From the NCBI RefSeq assembly GCF_963667735.1, contig NZ_OY763919.1:1-64000 (forward strand): a stretch of DNA of 64,000 nt, given 5' to 3'. The position numbers and the translations under genes are program-made. How positions within the stretch are numbered: the stretch's first letter is position 1; each line of letters begins with the position of its first letter. The stretch is from an uncultured Methanoregula sp. (GTDB lineage: Archaea; Halobacteriota; Methanomicrobia; Methanomicrobiales; Methanospirillaceae). Positions 1 to 10,206 of this stretch are shown here, piece by piece. A model generated the notes under the pieces. It saw only the letters and a program-made list of their open reading frames with translations, made no database searches and had not been told where the DNA came from.

Positions 1-1
1 G

Positions 2-1222
2 CAACAGGGCGAACAGGTTCTGATAGGCTCGCTCAACGTATCCGTCAAAAAATTCTTTTTCCATGCCTACCTCACCAACCAGCGGATCTTTCTCATCGAT
101 ACCCAGGAGAAGAAACTCAAGGTCACCGCAAAGGACGTGCCGCGCGATACCATCGTGGGGAGCATTGTTGAATTCTCCGAGAACTCGGATCCCGTGCTCG
201 TCCTCTCCATCCGTTCCCAGGATGACGATGTCAAGACCTTGAAACTGGTCTTTGCCCAGAACGGGATGGACCGGTCCAGCGAGATCGACGAATGGATCTC
301 CCTGCTCCAGGAGGCAGAAGCCCCCAAGAAAGGCCGGAAACCGGCAGCAGAAGTCAGGCGCGAACCGGAACCCGTTGAGGAGGAAGAGCCGGAACCGGAA
401 GAAGTTGAAGAAGAACCGCCGGTGGTGAAGAGGCCCGTAAAACCACCGGTACGTCAGGAACTCTCCCCGACAAGAAAACCGGTCAAGGATTACGAGCGGC
501 AGCCACCGGTCAAGCGGATCCAGTCGCCTTACAAGGTCCCGGAAGAAGAGCCCGAGCCGGAACCCGAAATCCCGCAGCCCCAGCGCCGACCGGTTGTGCG
601 ACCGGTTACCGAACCGGTGCGACGATCGGTCATATCCTCAAGCTATGACGAGGATACGTATTCTCCCGAGCCGGCAGTACCCCAGGTCAGGAAACCGGAA
701 GTCCAGACCGCCATGAAAGTGGCAATGAAGGGTGCAGTAAAGAACCCCGTCCCGCAGGCGCCCCAGCCGGTAAGAAGGATGGTTGCCCAGCCGGTACGGG
801 AGCCTGAACCGGAACCGGAATTTGTTCCCGAACCCGAGCCGGAAGTACGGCAGCCGGTCCGCAGGCCGGTTGCCCGGGAGATCCCGCCGGAACTGAAACG
901 CCACGAAGAGCTGGCAGCCGAATCTCCCCAGTTCTGCCATAACTGCGGCAAGAAACTCCCCCATTCAGCCAATTTCTGCCCGGGCTGCGGCACAAAACTG
1001 GGCCAGCACAGGACCCTGCCCCATTCCCGCACCCCGACTGTGCCGGCTGACCGGAAGATGACACGAACGGATCCTCCCGCTCACGAACAGCGGTCGTCCC
1101 GCACCAGCGATGATGCTGATGAGGATGAGATCGGTGAAGTCCCGGTACCGGTAAAACCACCGGTCAAGAAAGCCCCAAAAGGCAGCGAGATGACAATTCT
1201 CCATAAATTCCTCAGGCGATAA
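2..1222 (+). CDS. PH-like domain protein with proline-rich linker and C-terminal zinc ribbon (5' end outside window)
   Basis: The reading frame is open from the first bases, so the true start lies upstream; a GTG at 137 is unlikely to be the start because residues encoded before it (FFFHAYLTNQRIFLID) continue a PH-like beta-barrel typical of membrane or lipid-associated adaptor domains. After about 100 residues the protein becomes a long Pro/Glu/Arg-rich linker full of PEPEPE and RPVxxPV repeats, then a double CxxC zinc ribbon (CHNCGKK...CPGCGTK), and a basic tail. No catalytic residues are apparent. It probably acts as a scaffold or sensor, but the function is unknown. A T-run at 1221-1231 may terminate transcription. 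Confidence 0.8.
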   Translation, partial: QQGEQVLIGSLNVSVKKFFFHAYLTNQRIFLIDTQEKKLKVTAKDVPRDTIVGSIVEFSENSDPVLVLSIRSQDDDVKTLKLVFAQNGMDRSSEIDEWISLLQEAEAPKKGRKPAAEVRREPEPVEEEEPEPEEVEEEPPVVKRPVKPPVRQELSPTRKPVKDYERQPPVKRIQSPYKVPEEEPEPEPEIPQPQRRPVVRPVTEPVRRSVISSSYDEDTYSPEPAVPQVRKPEVQTAMKVAMKGAVKNPVPQAPQPVRRMVAQPVREPEPEPEFVPEPEPEVRQPVRRPVAREIPPELKRHEELAAESPQFCHNCGKKLPHSANFCPGCGTKLGQHRTLPHSRTPTVPADRKMTRTDPPAHEQRSSRTSDDADEDEIGEVPVPVKPPVKKAPKGSEMTILHKFLRR

Positions 1223-1436
1223 TTTTTTTTATCGGATCTTGTTCCCAGACGGGCATCCGCACCGGATACTCCGGCCATTATTCCTGCAAGAAATAAACCG
1301 ATTTTTTTGTGAAACCCGGAATTACACCGGACCGTGTATTACCAGGAATAATAAAAAAGCGGAAACAATTGTGCTATTAGAAATCGTTATAACAATACCA
1401 GTCCTTTTAATAGTACGAAGTGTCACGAGGAAATCA

Positions 1437-2639
1437 ATGAAGAGAAATATCCAGATCGAAGCCTTGAACCAGATCCCCTTGGAAAAGCAGCGCATTGAAC
1501 TTGCCGAGCGCAAATGCCTTGGCCACCCGGACAGTCTTGCTGATGGCATTGCCGAATCGATCAGCCAGGCACTCTGCAAGACCTACCTCGAAGAGTTCGG
1601 GGTCGTTCTCCACCACAACACCGACCAGGGTGAAGTTGTTGCCGGTGAATCGGCACCCAAGTTCGGCGGCGGCCGGATGATCCGCCCGATCTATGTCCTC
1701 CTGGACGGGCGGGCAACAAAGCAGTGGAACGGTACCACCGTCCCTACCGATGCCGTTGCCGTTGAGGCAGCCCACAAGTACATCCACAAGATCCTCCCCG
1801 AGCTCGATCTCAACCGCGAGATCATGATCGACTGCCGGCTCGGCACCGGTTCCACCGACCTGCGGGACGTCTTCAAGCCCAACCAGGGCAAGGCACCCCG
1901 GTCCAACGATACCTCGTTCGGTGTCGGCCATGCCCCGTTCTCCGATGTAGAGAATATCATCCGGAACAGCTCCGAATATATCGATACCAAGCTCCGGAAG
2001 AAATACCCCGCCATCGGCCAGGACATCAAGATCATGGGCCTGAGGGACGGGAACAACATCACCCTCACGATTGCCTGCGCCATTGTTGACCGCTACTGCA
2101 AGGACATCCGGGAATACTCGGAGTACATGAGCCTCCTCAACGAAGAGATAACGGCGATTGCAAAGAAGAACACCAAGCGCAAGGTCACCGTCCACGTCAA
2201 CACCGCTGACGACATCAAGAAGAAGAGCGTCTTCCTGACAGTTACCGGCACCTCCGCCGAGATGGGCGACGACGGCTCGGTCGGCCGTGGCAACCGGTGC
2301 AACGGGCTCATCACCCCCAACCGCCCGATGTCCATGGAAGCAACGAGCGGGAAGAACCCCATCAACCACATCGGCAAGATCTACAACCTCCTCTCAACCC
2401 AGATGGCACAGGAATGTGTGAAGCAGGTTGACGGCATCGAGGAGCTGTATGTCCGGCTGCTCTCCCAGATCGGAAAGCCCATCGACCAGCCCCTTGTGGC
2501 AAGCGTCCAGGTGCTGCCCAAGTCCGGCGTGGCGCTCAAGGAGATCAATGCTGACATCCTTGAGATCGTGGACTCCCAGCTGGCGAACGTAACCCAGGTC
2601 ACCGAGAAGGTCATCGCAGGCAAGCTCAAGACATTCTGA
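1437..2639 (+). CDS. mat: Archaeal S-adenosylmethionine synthetase
   Basis: Makes S-adenosylmethionine from methionine and ATP in the cytoplasm. At 400 residues it has the archaeal MAT length and its hallmark blocks: [10 protein letters not shown] at residues 29-38, [12 protein letters not shown] near 60, a glycine-rich [15 protein letters not shown] near 285 and [13 protein letters not shown] near 310. This family is only distantly related to bacterial MetK. The frame is open back to 1239, but ATG 1437 is preferred because GAGG sits six bases upstream (1427-1430) and the upstream residues are unrelated to the family. It is followed after 7 bp by hisG, so it probably heads an operon with the histidine genes. 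Confidence 0.96.
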   Translation: MKRNIQIEALNQIPLEKQRIELAERKCLGHPDSLADGIAESISQALCKTYLEEFGVVLHHNTDQGEVVAGESAPKFGGGRMIRPIYVLLDGRATKQWNGTTVPTDAVAVEAAHKYIHKILPELDLNREIMIDCRLGTGSTDLRDVFKPNQGKAPRSNDTSFGVGHAPFSDVENIIRNSSEYIDTKLRKKYPAIGQDIKIMGLRDGNNITLTIACAIVDRYCKDIREYSEYMSLLNEEITAIAKKNTKRKVTVHVNTADDIKKKSVFLTVTGTSAEMGDDGSVGRGNRCNGLITPNRPMSMEATSGKNPINHIGKIYNLLSTQMAQECVKQVDGIEELYVRLLSQIGKPIDQPLVASVQVLPKSGVALKEINADILEIVDSQLANVTQVTEKVIAGKLKTF

Positions 2640-2646
2640 TGGAACA

Positions 2647-3561
2647 ATGGCGAAATCTGCAAAAAATATAAAAAATACCGCCAATACATCCTCTTTTTCC
2701 GATATTGTCCGGCTGGCAATTCCCAACAAGGGCCGGATCGCTGCGCCCATCATGGATCTGGTTGAGAAGAGCGGTCTCCACCTTGCCGAGAACGGAGAGC
2801 GCCGGCTTATTACAAAAACCCTCGATCCCCACGTGGAGATCCTCTTTGCTCGGCCGGTGGATATCCCGGAGTACGTTGCAACGGGAGCTGCCGATCTCGG
2901 CATCACCGGCCACGACATGGTTGTGGAACGGGAAGCAGATGTCGAGGAACTGCTCGATCTCCAGTTCGGAAGAGCAAAACTGGTGCTGGCCGTGAGCGAG
3001 GACTCGGATATTTCATCGGTAAAGGAACTTGCCGGTAAAAAAATTGCAACCGAATTCCAGGTCATTGCCCGCAATTACTTGAAAAAGCATAAAGTGAACG
3101 CAGATATCGTTCTCGTTGGCGGCGCCTGCGAGGCAACTCCCCATCTCGGCATTGCCGATGCGATAATAGATCTCTCCAGCTCGGGAACAACGCTCAAGAC
3201 CAACCGCCTCCGGGTCATCGACGAGGTCCTGATCACGTCGACCCATCTCATAGCAAACCACAATTCCCTCAAGACCAAGAGAGAGAAGATCGACGAGATC
3301 CATCTTGCGCTGGAGAGCGTGATCCGGGCCCGGGGCCAGTGCTACCTGATGATGAACGTGAAACGGGCCTCGCTTGAGACTGTCAAGCGCGTGCTGCCGG
3401 GCCTCTCGGGCCCCACCGTCATGGACGTGGCCTCGAGCGAGGATCTTGTTGCAGTCCACGCCGTTGTCAACGAGGAGCGGGTCTACACGCTGATCAATGC
3501 CCTCCGGCGGGCGGGGGCAAAAGACATCCTGGTCATGGCCATCCAACGGATGATCCGCTGA
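2647..3561 (+). CDS. hisG: ATP phosphoribosyltransferase, long form
   Basis: Catalyses the first and committed step of histidine biosynthesis, joining ATP and PRPP. At 304 residues it is the long form with the C-terminal ACT-like regulatory domain, so it should be feedback-inhibited by histidine and not need HisZ. Visible family features are LAIPNKGR near residue 23, the GITGHDMV block near 87, the GGACEATPHLGIADAI PRPP loop near 156, and YLMMNV at the start of the regulatory domain. The N-terminus carries about 18 extra polar residues before the catalytic domain. It lies 7 bp after mat and 6 bp before hisA. Confidence 0.96.
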   Translation: MAKSAKNIKNTANTSSFSDIVRLAIPNKGRIAAPIMDLVEKSGLHLAENGERRLITKTLDPHVEILFARPVDIPEYVATGAADLGITGHDMVVEREADVEELLDLQFGRAKLVLAVSEDSDISSVKELAGKKIATEFQVIARNYLKKHKVNADIVLVGGACEATPHLGIADAIIDLSSSGTTLKTNRLRVIDEVLITSTHLIANHNSLKTKREKIDEIHLALESVIRARGQCYLMMNVKRASLETVKRVLPGLSGPTVMDVASSEDLVAVHAVVNEERVYTLINALRRAGAKDILVMAIQRMIR

Positions 3562-3567
3562 GGTATC

Positions 3568-4278
3568 ATGAGAATCTTTCCTGCCGTCGATATTCTTGGG
3601 GGACGATGCGTCCAGCTGGTTCAGGGAAAGCGCGAGAGCGCGACTGCGTACGGCAACCCGCTGGACTGCGCCACCCGGTGGCTGGACGAGGGGGCGGATG
3701 CTCTCCATGTCATCAATCTCGACGGGGCGTTTGGCAGCGCCCGGAAAAATGCCGATCTCATTGCTGACCTGATCAAAAAGACCGGCGTGGAGATCGAGCT
3801 GGGAGGCGGGATCCGTTCCCTTGAGGATGCAAAGCACTGGCTCGATACCGGCGTTTCCCGCATCATCATCTCCACGCTTGCCACCCGGGAGCCGGACTGC
3901 ATCCGGACATTATCTGAGGAATTCGGGAGCAGCCGGATCATGGCGGGAGTGGATGCCAAAGGCGGCCAGATCGCGATCCACGGCTGGCAGGAGACGGCCG
4001 GGGACTATCTTGGCTGGGCGAAACGTTTCGAGGACCTGGGAGCCGGTTCCCTCCTGTACACGAACGTGGATGTCGAGGGGCTCCAGCAGGGCGTCCGGTT
4101 CGAGCCGGTAAAACGGCTGATCGATCACGTGAAGATCCCGGTAGTTGTTGCCGGGGGAGTCTCGTCCCGGCCGGATGTGGCGGGACTGAAAGATGCGGGA
4201 GCATATGGAGCAGTCCTCGGCTCCTCGCTCTACAGCGGGAAGATATCAATAAAGGAGGCCCTGGAGGAATGCAGATGA
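3568..4278 (+). CDS. hisA: ProFAR isomerase
   Basis: Isomerises phosphoribosylformimino-AICAR phosphate, the fourth step of histidine synthesis, with a TIM-barrel. The catalytic base Asp8 is present in FPAVDILGG and the second acid in MAGVDAKGG. Phosphate-binding glycines occur in ELGGGIRS and VVAGGVSS. At 236 residues it has the normal length. It follows hisG by 6 bp, and its stop overlaps the hisB start as ATGA, indicating translational coupling. Confidence 0.96.
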   Translation: MRIFPAVDILGGRCVQLVQGKRESATAYGNPLDCATRWLDEGADALHVINLDGAFGSARKNADLIADLIKKTGVEIELGGGIRSLEDAKHWLDTGVSRIIISTLATREPDCIRTLSEEFGSSRIMAGVDAKGGQIAIHGWQETAGDYLGWAKRFEDLGAGSLLYTNVDVEGLQQGVRFEPVKRLIDHVKIPVVVAGGVSSRPDVAGLKDAGAYGAVLGSSLYSGKISIKEALEECR

Positions 4279-4856
4279 GAATTGCAGAAGTTGTGCGGAA
4301 GACAAAGGAGACCGATATCACGATCAGGATAAACCCCGATGGAACCGGGAAGGTGACCGCGGACAGCGGGGTTGCGTTCTTCGATCACATGCTCAACGCC
4401 ATGGCACGGCACGGAGGGTTCGACCTGGACCTTAGGGCAAAGGGCGACCTGCACGTGGACTGCCACCACACGGTCGAGGATATCGGGATCGTGCTCGGCG
4501 ATGTCATCAAACAGTCCATCGGCGAGGGTAAAGGGATGAAACGGTTCTCCCACGCGATCATTCCCATGGATGAGTCGCTTGCCCAGGTCGCCCTCGACTG
4601 CGGGGGCCGGGGGTACCTGGTCTGGACCGGCTCGTTCGGCAACAAGGCTGTGGGGAACATCCCCTCAGATCTTTTCGAGCATTTCTTTTACTCGCTCTGC
4701 ACCCGGGCAGGGATCACGGCGCACATCTCGTTCTCCGGTAAGAACGATCACCACAAGTGCGAGGCGGTCTTCAAGGCCTTCGGGATCGCACTCGGGGAAG
4801 CCCTCTCCATCACCGGGGATCCAAAAGCGGTCCGGAGCACAAAAGGGAAGTTCTGA
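4275..4856 (+). CDS. hisB: Imidazoleglycerol-phosphate dehydratase
   Basis: Dehydrates imidazole glycerol phosphate in histidine synthesis using two manganese ions. Metal-binding motifs are FFDHML, CHHTVED and the C-terminal NDHHKCEA, in two duplicated half-domains; it is monofunctional with no phosphatase domain. ATG 4275 overlaps the hisA stop (ATGA) and gives a normal 193-residue enzyme; an in-frame ATG six bases earlier (4269) is the alternative. It is the last gene of the mat-hisGAB run. The remaining histidine genes are not in this window. Confidence 0.95.
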   Translation: MRIAEVVRKTKETDITIRINPDGTGKVTADSGVAFFDHMLNAMARHGGFDLDLRAKGDLHVDCHHTVEDIGIVLGDVIKQSIGEGKGMKRFSHAIIPMDESLAQVALDCGGRGYLVWTGSFGNKAVGNIPSDLFEHFFYSLCTRAGITAHISFSGKNDHHKCEAVFKAFGIALGEALSITGDPKAVRSTKGKF

Positions 4857-4861
4857 TCCGT

Positions 4862-5362
4862 TCAGAGGAACTTCTGCATCCAGACCGTATCGAAGACCGT
4901 TCCTTTTTTCTCTGCAACCTGAGAAAATCTCCCGCATTCCACGAACCCGTGATGCCCGTGGAACCGGATGCTCCCTTCATTCAGAGACGAGATGCTGGCA
5001 AGGAGGGTTGTTATCCCCTGCTCTTTTGCGCAGGCCTGGAGATGTCCGAGCATCAGCGACCCGATTCCGTTTCCGGTAAATTCCGGTCGGATGAAATATG
5101 TGATCTCGGCCGTACGGCTGAACGCGGGCATGGGGTTGTGGGGACGGAGCAGGCCAAAACCCACCGGTTCCCCTCCGGGCCCCCGGGCAACAACCGCCGG
5201 GTAATTCCTGCAGGTTTCCAGGAGATGATCAAAAAATTCGTACGGCACCGGGTTCTCCGGATATGCAGCAAAACTGTTCGCGATATAATAGTTGAAGATA
5301 TCCACGATGGCTTTTCGATCCGATGGGATCAGAGGAGTCAGGGTATAATCCTGCATGTACAA
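4862..5362 (-). CDS. GNAT-family N-acetyltransferase
   Basis: Predicted acetyl-CoA-dependent N-acetyltransferase of 166 residues, similar in layout to phosphinothricin-type acetyltransferases. The acetyl-CoA loop is visible as RPEFTGNGIGSLML, followed by helix residues and the SLNEGSIRFHGHHGF segment typical of this branch. The substrate is unknown. It ends 5 bp from hisB (convergent). It lies downstream of a MarR regulator on the same strand, and the 127-bp spacer holds duplicated operator-like sites, so it is probably a MarR target. Confidence 0.88.
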   Translation of the reverse strand: MYMQDYTLTPLIPSDRKAIVDIFNYYIANSFAAYPENPVPYEFFDHLLETCRNYPAVVARGPGGEPVGFGLLRPHNPMPAFSRTAEITYFIRPEFTGNGIGSLMLGHLQACAKEQGITTLLASISSLNEGSIRFHGHHGFVECGRFSQVAEKKGTVFDTVWMQKFL

Positions 5363-5400
5363 TCACCATGACAAACCCGCAACTGCGCAGGGAGTGACCA

Positions 5401-5448
5401 TATATTGTATAGTATCTAAACTATTTAATTTAGTATCTAAACAATATA
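5401..5448. promoter_or_regulatory. Repeated operator-like sites upstream of the GNAT gene
   Basis: The 12-mer TAGTATCTAAAC occurs twice, at 5410-5421 and 5431-5442, exactly 21 bp apart (two helical turns). Both copies sit inside an outer inverted repeat TATATTGT (5401-5408) / ACAATATA (5441-5448). This is the pattern expected of a dimeric repressor site, and the natural candidate is the MarR protein encoded next door. A related sequence (GATAGTATAG-ATG-CTAAAC on the minus strand) spans the MarR start codon near 5991-6010. Confidence 0.6.
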
Positions 5449-5489
5449 CCCATCCGGACCCGGCAGACGGGGTTCGCCAATCTGAACAA

Positions 5490-5999
5490 TTATCCAGTCT
5501 TCCCGGAAACATTCCTGCGCAGTTTTGGACAATCATCAAATATCTTCTCAAGGGTCGAGAGAATGTCCAGCAGGTTCTGCCGGTCTTTTTCTCCCAGGGA
5601 TGCAACTGCCTGTTCGATCCTCCCGTTGACAAGACTATGGTACGCAGCATGCCAGGCAAAGGCTCTTTTTCCTGCATCCGTAAGCCGGAGATAGACGGTC
5701 TTATTGTCTCCCTCGCCAAAACTCCGCCCGAGATACCCTTTCTCTTCCAGCTTTTTTACAGTCTGCGAGACGGCTCCTTTCGTAATACCGAGCCGCAATG
5801 CAATCGAGGACAAACTCTCTTCCGGGAAGCGCCCCGCCATATCGATGAGATGGATCTCGGAGGCATGGAGCAGCACCCCGTCACCGGTATCCACCGGCTC
5901 TTTCTCAATTGTGGCCGCCTTGGAAAAGAGCCGGGACATGGCATCCATGAATTCCTGCGCCCCGCTATCCCCGTCAGTGTCCGGCGTATGGTTTAGCAT
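5490..5999 (-). CDS. MarR-family transcriptional regulator
   Basis: A 169-residue winged-helix protein. The recognition region is SLSSIALRLGITKGAVSQTVKKLEEKGYL, followed by a wing with YLRLTDAGKR, the standard MarR arrangement, and C-terminal dimerisation helices. It probably represses itself and the GNAT gene, since operator-like sequence occurs both at its own start codon and in the spacer before the GNAT gene. No good ribosome-binding site precedes ATG 5999, so translation may be leaderless. The effector is unknown. Confidence 0.9.
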   Translation of the reverse strand: MLNHTPDTDGDSGAQEFMDAMSRLFSKAATIEKEPVDTGDGVLLHASEIHLIDMAGRFPEESLSSIALRLGITKGAVSQTVKKLEEKGYLGRSFGEGDNKTVYLRLTDAGKRAFAWHAAYHSLVNGRIEQAVASLGEKDRQNLLDILSTLEKIFDDCPKLRRNVSGKTG

Positions 6000-6093
6000 C
6001 TATACTATCGTGGGGCCGTGAAAGATATCACTTCTTGCATACAAAAACCAAAAAAACAGAAATTTCGAGCGTGAAGAAGAGAAAAAGAGTTGA

Positions 6094-6300
6094 TCAGTTG
6101 GACTTTGCAGCCAGGTCAACGTCTTCTTTCTTGATGGTCTTGCGGCCAGCGTGCTCGGCAAGCTTGTTGGCCTCTTTTGTCAGCTGGGCGATGTACTTCT
6201 CAGCCTTGACAACAAGTGCTTCTGCTGCATCGCTTCCCACTCTTTCGGCTCCGTTTTTCTTCGCAATCCTTACAACTGCGGCGATTGGTAAATCTGCCAT
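6094..6300 (-). CDS. Archaeal histone
   Basis: A 68-residue HMf-like histone that wraps and compacts DNA. It begins MADLPIAAVVRIAKKNGAERV and ends with the family's AGRKTIKKEDVDLAAKSN, the loop and helix that contact DNA. The open frame extends to 6405, but ATG 6300 is the real start: GAGGT lies about seven bases upstream and the product then has exactly the family length. It is a single-gene unit with an AT-rich promoter in 6301-6496. Confidence 0.95.
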   Translation of the reverse strand: MADLPIAAVVRIAKKNGAERVGSDAAEALVVKAEKYIAQLTKEANKLAEHAGRKTIKKEDVDLAAKSN

Positions 6301-6496
6301 GTTTCTTACCTCAAAAAGAAAGTCTATTGGTATATTTAAATACTTTTTGGCGAAATACGATAATTTACTCAGTAATACGATATTGGAGGGCATCCTGCAA
6401 AGCAAGTCAGGAACGGGGTTCAGAATTTCGCAGAATAATTTTAAAACGAATTAAACGGTTCTTTTTGAGAAAAGGGGGAGAATTATGCGTTTAAAA

Positions 6497-7261
6497 TTAT
6501 TCCAACAAAGATGCTGCGAGCAATAGCGCATTCGTGTAATTTGGTGAGGCGCGCGAAGTATCCACGAAAATTCTGCTGATATTTACAACAGGCGCGCCAT
6601 GGCCGAAACCGCCCCCAAGAAAGGTGAGAGTCCGGAAGACAAGGTTGCCTGATATCCCGTCCGGTGCAATTATGAGACCGCAATCCCTGATGGCATCTTC
6701 AATAAGAATCTCGCAATGCTCGGACCCGGTGATCCGGGCAACCAGTTCGGCATCGGCCATGCTGGCATCCACCTGGGGGTGCCTGCCGATGTCCCCCAGG
6801 CGCCCGCCGGAGAGAACGCCGACCTTTTCCGGAAGACCGAATTTTTTTGCAATATTTTTCCCTTTCTTTATCAGTTCAACTTTCTCAGGAACGGTCCAGC
6901 CTTCATCAACACCGACCGGTGTGAAAAGGAATTTTTTCCCGTCAACGGTCTCAAGAAGCGCAATCCGCTCGAGATGATCCACCTTCTCGCCGCATTTTAA
7001 CGCTTTTAAGGTTGTATTCGATGGCAGGGTCCCCCTCACCGCTGCATCGATCCGGCCTGCCATGAGGTCATCGATCATGACCTCTTCGGGATTCGGACTT
7101 TCCGTGATCAGCACCGCAGGGTTTGCAGGTTTTCTCCCGATACTACCCGGCCGGCAGTAACAGATCGTTGTAAACGGGCCGCTCACACGCTCGGCACTGA
7201 GGAGGACTTTCTCAGGATCTTCTCCAATGCCTATCCCTATTCGCTTCAGTGCAGCGGGCAT
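6497..7261 (-). CDS. mtxX: Methanogenesis marker protein 4 (MtxX-like)
   Basis: A 254-residue protein of the methanogen marker 4 family, related to phosphotransacetylases and restricted to methanogens; its biochemical role is not established. Recognisable segments are RIGIGIGEDPEKV at the N-terminus, GRIDAAVRGTLPSN in the middle, GGRLGDIGRHPQVD, and the C-terminal GGGFGHGAPV. Its start overlaps the end of the marker 2 gene by 16 bp, so both are translated from one message. The pairing supports a methanogen host. Confidence 0.88.
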   Translation of the reverse strand: MPAALKRIGIGIGEDPEKVLLSAERVSGPFTTICYCRPGSIGRKPANPAVLITESPNPEEVMIDDLMAGRIDAAVRGTLPSNTTLKALKCGEKVDHLERIALLETVDGKKFLFTPVGVDEGWTVPEKVELIKKGKNIAKKFGLPEKVGVLSGGRLGDIGRHPQVDASMADAELVARITGSEHCEILIEDAIRDCGLIIAPDGISGNLVFRTLTFLGGGFGHGAPVVNISRIFVDTSRASPNYTNALLLAASLLE

Positions 7262-8259
7262 CCGATATCCTCATCGGAGAGGTGCATGATCCCGTTGTTG
7301 ACGAAATCGAAAACCTGCGTCTCGTTGCCATCGTACCGGATCCGCAGCTCCCGGCTGCTGTTGACCGTGCCGATATCTTTTGCCGTGATCCCGACTTCGG
7401 CAAAGACCCGGATCAGTTCAGGAACCTGGGACTTGTCTGCCGTCATGATAAAGCCCATGCCGGGATACATCCGTACCCACAGTTCGAAGGTGATGTTGTT
7501 TGCTGCAAGCGGGGGTTTCGGGATAAGATCGAGATCGATCTCGGCGCCTTTCCCGCTCACTTCGAGGAGCATCCCGAGGGTCCCGATGATGCCCGGGTTG
7601 CTGATGTCTTTTCCTGCGGTCACCAGGTGCCTCTTACCGATCGTCTCGAGCACGGCAATCTGGGCCCGGACCTGTGCCGCAGTCTTCATGGTCACCGAAT
7701 CCCAGTTGAGTGCACAGGACGGGTGGACCCGGCCGGAGAGATCGATCGCCGCTATGACCCGGTCGCCTTCCTGGGCCGTGTGGCTGTAGATGATGGAGTC
7801 GAGGCTGGCAGAGCCGAGGATGGAGACATCGATGACGCTGTACGGGGCATCCGGGTGAAGGTGTCCGCCAACGATCGGCACGCCGAACTGGGCCGATGCA
7901 TCGTGCATGCCCTTGACCACCTGCTCCTGCACCGTAGACTTGGAGATCGAGAAGATGTCCACCATGGCGATCGGCCGGCCGCCCATGGCGGCGATATCGT
8001 GGATGTTGACGAGGACCGAGCAGTATCCTGCCCAGTACGGATCCACGTCCATGATCTTGCTCCAGATCCCGTCGGCTGCCAGGAGCAGGGCTTCGCCATT
8101 GTGTTCGATAACTGCTGCATCCTCTCCGAACGAGGCGACAACGTGGGGGGCATCGATCTTCAGTGCCTTGACCATCTCCCCGATGGTATGTTTTCGCTTT
8201 ACCCCTTCGTATTCCCTGACAACCTTTGCTATCGTCTCTGTGGAGCAGCTGTGGACCAC
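7246..8259 (-). CDS. Methanogenesis marker protein 2 (AIR synthase-related)
   Basis: A 337-residue member of the PurM/ThiL/SelD ATP-binding superfamily, matching methanogenesis marker 2. Visible features are the N-terminal FGEDAAVI nucleotide/metal block, the NIHDIAAMGG motif and GGHLHPDAPY. The family is found in methanogens, but its substrate is unknown. It is first in a two-gene operon with marker 4. The 145-bp spacer before it is shared with the divergent rfcL gene. Confidence 0.88.
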   Translation of the reverse strand: MVHSCSTETIAKVVREYEGVKRKHTIGEMVKALKIDAPHVVASFGEDAAVIEHNGEALLLAADGIWSKIMDVDPYWAGYCSVLVNIHDIAAMGGRPIAMVDIFSISKSTVQEQVVKGMHDASAQFGVPIVGGHLHPDAPYSVIDVSILGSASLDSIIYSHTAQEGDRVIAAIDLSGRVHPSCALNWDSVTMKTAAQVRAQIAVLETIGKRHLVTAGKDISNPGIIGTLGMLLEVSGKGAEIDLDLIPKPPLAANNITFELWVRMYPGMGFIMTADKSQVPELIRVFAEVGITAKDIGTVNSSRELRIRYDGNETQVFDFVNNGIMHLSDEDIGCPLH

Positions 8260-8404
8260 GAAATCACCTGAACACTAACCTAAAATAATTGGGTTAATGC
8301 TATTTTCACGTTATCAGAGATAATGTATTTGTTCCGATCCCGCAGCCACAAAACCGCCATTACGCAAGCGTTGATTTTATTCATATGACCGCCAACGTGT
8401 TGGT

Positions 8405-9796
8405 ATGGACTGGGCAGAGAAATACCGGCCTGCACACCTTGCCGATCTGGTCGGCAACACGACTGCGGTCCGGCAGATTGCCGACTGGGCAAAGAACTGG
8501 TCGCGGAAATCGAAGCCCCTGCTCATCTACGGCAAGCCCGGTATCGGCAAGACCTCCAGCGCAATTGCCCTTGCAAACGATATGAACTGGGAGGTGATCG
8601 AGCTCAATGCGAGCGACCAGAGGACGGCAGCGGTCATCGAGCGGATCGCAGGTGCCGGAAGCACCACAGCAAGCCTCACCGGTTCCTCCCGGAAACTGAT
8701 AATCCTCGACGAGGCCGACAATCTCCAGGGCACTGCCGACCGGGGGGGTGCCAAGGCGATCATCGAATGCATCCGGGAGACAAGGCAGCCGATGGTCCTG
8801 ATTGCAAACGATCTCTACGGCCTCTCACCGGAGATCCGCACCCGCTGCGAACCGGTCCAGTTCAAGGCCGTTCCCGCCCGGTCGATTGCCCCGAGGCTCA
8901 AGTACCTCTGTGCTGCGGAAAAGATCGCCTGCAGCGATGCAGCAGTCCACGCGATAGCCGAGAGTGCCGAGGGGGATATCCGCTCGGCCGTGAACATGCT
9001 GTATGCCTCGGCAATCGGGCGGACGAGCCTCGAGGATTCGGGCGTCCACACCTCGCAGAAGGATGAACGCGTCTCCATCTTCACGTTAATCTCCGCCCTG
9101 TTTGGCAAATCCTCCGACAGCGAACTGCTCCGGCTCTCATACGATGTGGATGACACGCCGGAGACCATCGAGCAGTGGGTAGAGGGCAGCATCCAGTTCA
9201 TGCCCGATGCCCACGCCGCGGGCACCGCATTCCGCCACCTGGCCCGGGCCGACGAGTACCTGGGGTACACCTACCGGCGCCAGTACCACACGCTCTGGCG
9301 GTACGCAACCGCCATCATGCTCCTCGGGGCTGCGGATGCGGCCGGGGGCAAAGGCCTCCATGCCCGCATCATGCCGCCGGAGCGCTGGCAGCGGATGTCC
9401 ACGGCAAAGAAGCAGAAAACCATCCGGATTGCCACCCTGAACAAAGTCTCCGGCATGATGCATATCCCCCAGAACACCCTGCGGGAGAGTTACCTTGGCA
9501 CAATCTCCATGCTTGTCGAGCAGGATCCTGCCGGCTATGCACGGGACCTGGCATTCGATGCCGACCAGCTCAATTTCTTCCTCAATGACCGGGCAAAATC
9601 CCAGGAAATAATAAAGGGACTCCTGCAGCAGGAGAAGGAGAAAGAAAAAGATCAGAAGGAGAAGAAACCAAAGAAGGAGAAGGCGCCCAAGCAGGAGATC
9701 CTTCCCGAGGCTAAAACTCCTCCCGAAGTATCCATTGAGCCTCCCGAAAAGAAAGCCCCGGCAAAGACCCAGTCAACCCTCTTTGACGGGTTCTGA
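8405..9796 (+). CDS. rfcL: Replication factor C large subunit
   Basis: Large subunit of the archaeal clamp loader that opens the PCNA ring onto DNA. It has an AAA+ module with Walker [10 protein letters not shown] near residue 44 and Walker B LIILDEAD near 98, then the collar domain, a Lys/Glu-rich charged tail, and a C-terminal PCNA-interacting peptide QSTLFDGF. At 463 residues it has the usual length. A TATA-like TTTATTCATA about 25 bp before ATG 8405 suggests a very short leader. The last 24 bp overlap the convergent UPF0146 gene. Confidence 0.95.
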   Translation: MDWAEKYRPAHLADLVGNTTAVRQIADWAKNWSRKSKPLLIYGKPGIGKTSSAIALANDMNWEVIELNASDQRTAAVIERIAGAGSTTASLTGSSRKLIILDEADNLQGTADRGGAKAIIECIRETRQPMVLIANDLYGLSPEIRTRCEPVQFKAVPARSIAPRLKYLCAAEKIACSDAAVHAIAESAEGDIRSAVNMLYASAIGRTSLEDSGVHTSQKDERVSIFTLISALFGKSSDSELLRLSYDVDDTPETIEQWVEGSIQFMPDAHAAGTAFRHLARADEYLGYTYRRQYHTLWRYATAIMLLGAADAAGGKGLHARIMPPERWQRMSTAKKQKTIRIATLNKVSGMMHIPQNTLRESYLGTISMLVEQDPAGYARDLAFDADQLNFFLNDRAKSQEIIKGLLQQEKEKEKDQKEKKPKKEKAPKQEILPEAKTPPEVSIEPPEKKAPAKTQSTLFDGF

Positions 9797-10189
9797 GATC
9801 GAAACATACCGGTGCAGGATCACCCCGCAGTCGATCTTCTCCCCGCCATCCCCGTACGTCTCGAACCCCAGGTGATAGACAACGAGATCCGCCCCCGCGG
9901 CCTGCGCAAGGGAGATGAGGGGCGGGATCATCTCGATAGCCGGCCGGACTGCGTAGATGACATCCGCTCCCCGGTAGAGCGAGAGTTCGGGCTCGAAGAC
10001 ATCATCGACGGAAAACGGGATCGGACTTTCGGGCAGATCCTTAATATCGGTTGCCCGTATGAGGACTCCCGCGCCAAGGAGGATCTCTGCTGCCGTGGTA
10101 TTGCGCCCGATCCCGACCTCGACGGCAGATTTGTAGCGGGTTGCAATGTACTGCCCGATAGAGGTCTCAATATGTTTATAGGAGCCCAT
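9773..10189 (-). CDS. UPF0146 family protein
   Basis: A 138-residue archaeal conserved protein of unknown function with a Rossmann-like fold resembling small methyltransferases. It begins with a helix followed by [16 protein letters not shown], a glycine loop in the position of an AdoMet-binding motif, then RATDIKD and [22 protein letters not shown]. It overlaps the 3' end of rfcL on the other strand and is only 17 bp from the divergent amzA start, so the two starts share a tiny promoter region. Confidence 0.85.
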   Translation of the reverse strand: MGSYKHIETSIGQYIATRYKSAVEVGIGRNTTAAEILLGAGVLIRATDIKDLPESPIPFSVDDVFEPELSLYRGADVIYAVRPAIEMIPPLISLAQAAGADLVVYHLGFETYGDGGEKIDCGVILHRYVSISEPVKEG

Positions 10190-10206
10190 TTAAACAGAAT
10201 ATAGCG

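Noticed and set aside
1434..2369. 311-residue minus-strand frame over mat
   Set aside because: It is a shadow of the adenosyltransferase coding sequence, which has all family motifs on the plus strand.
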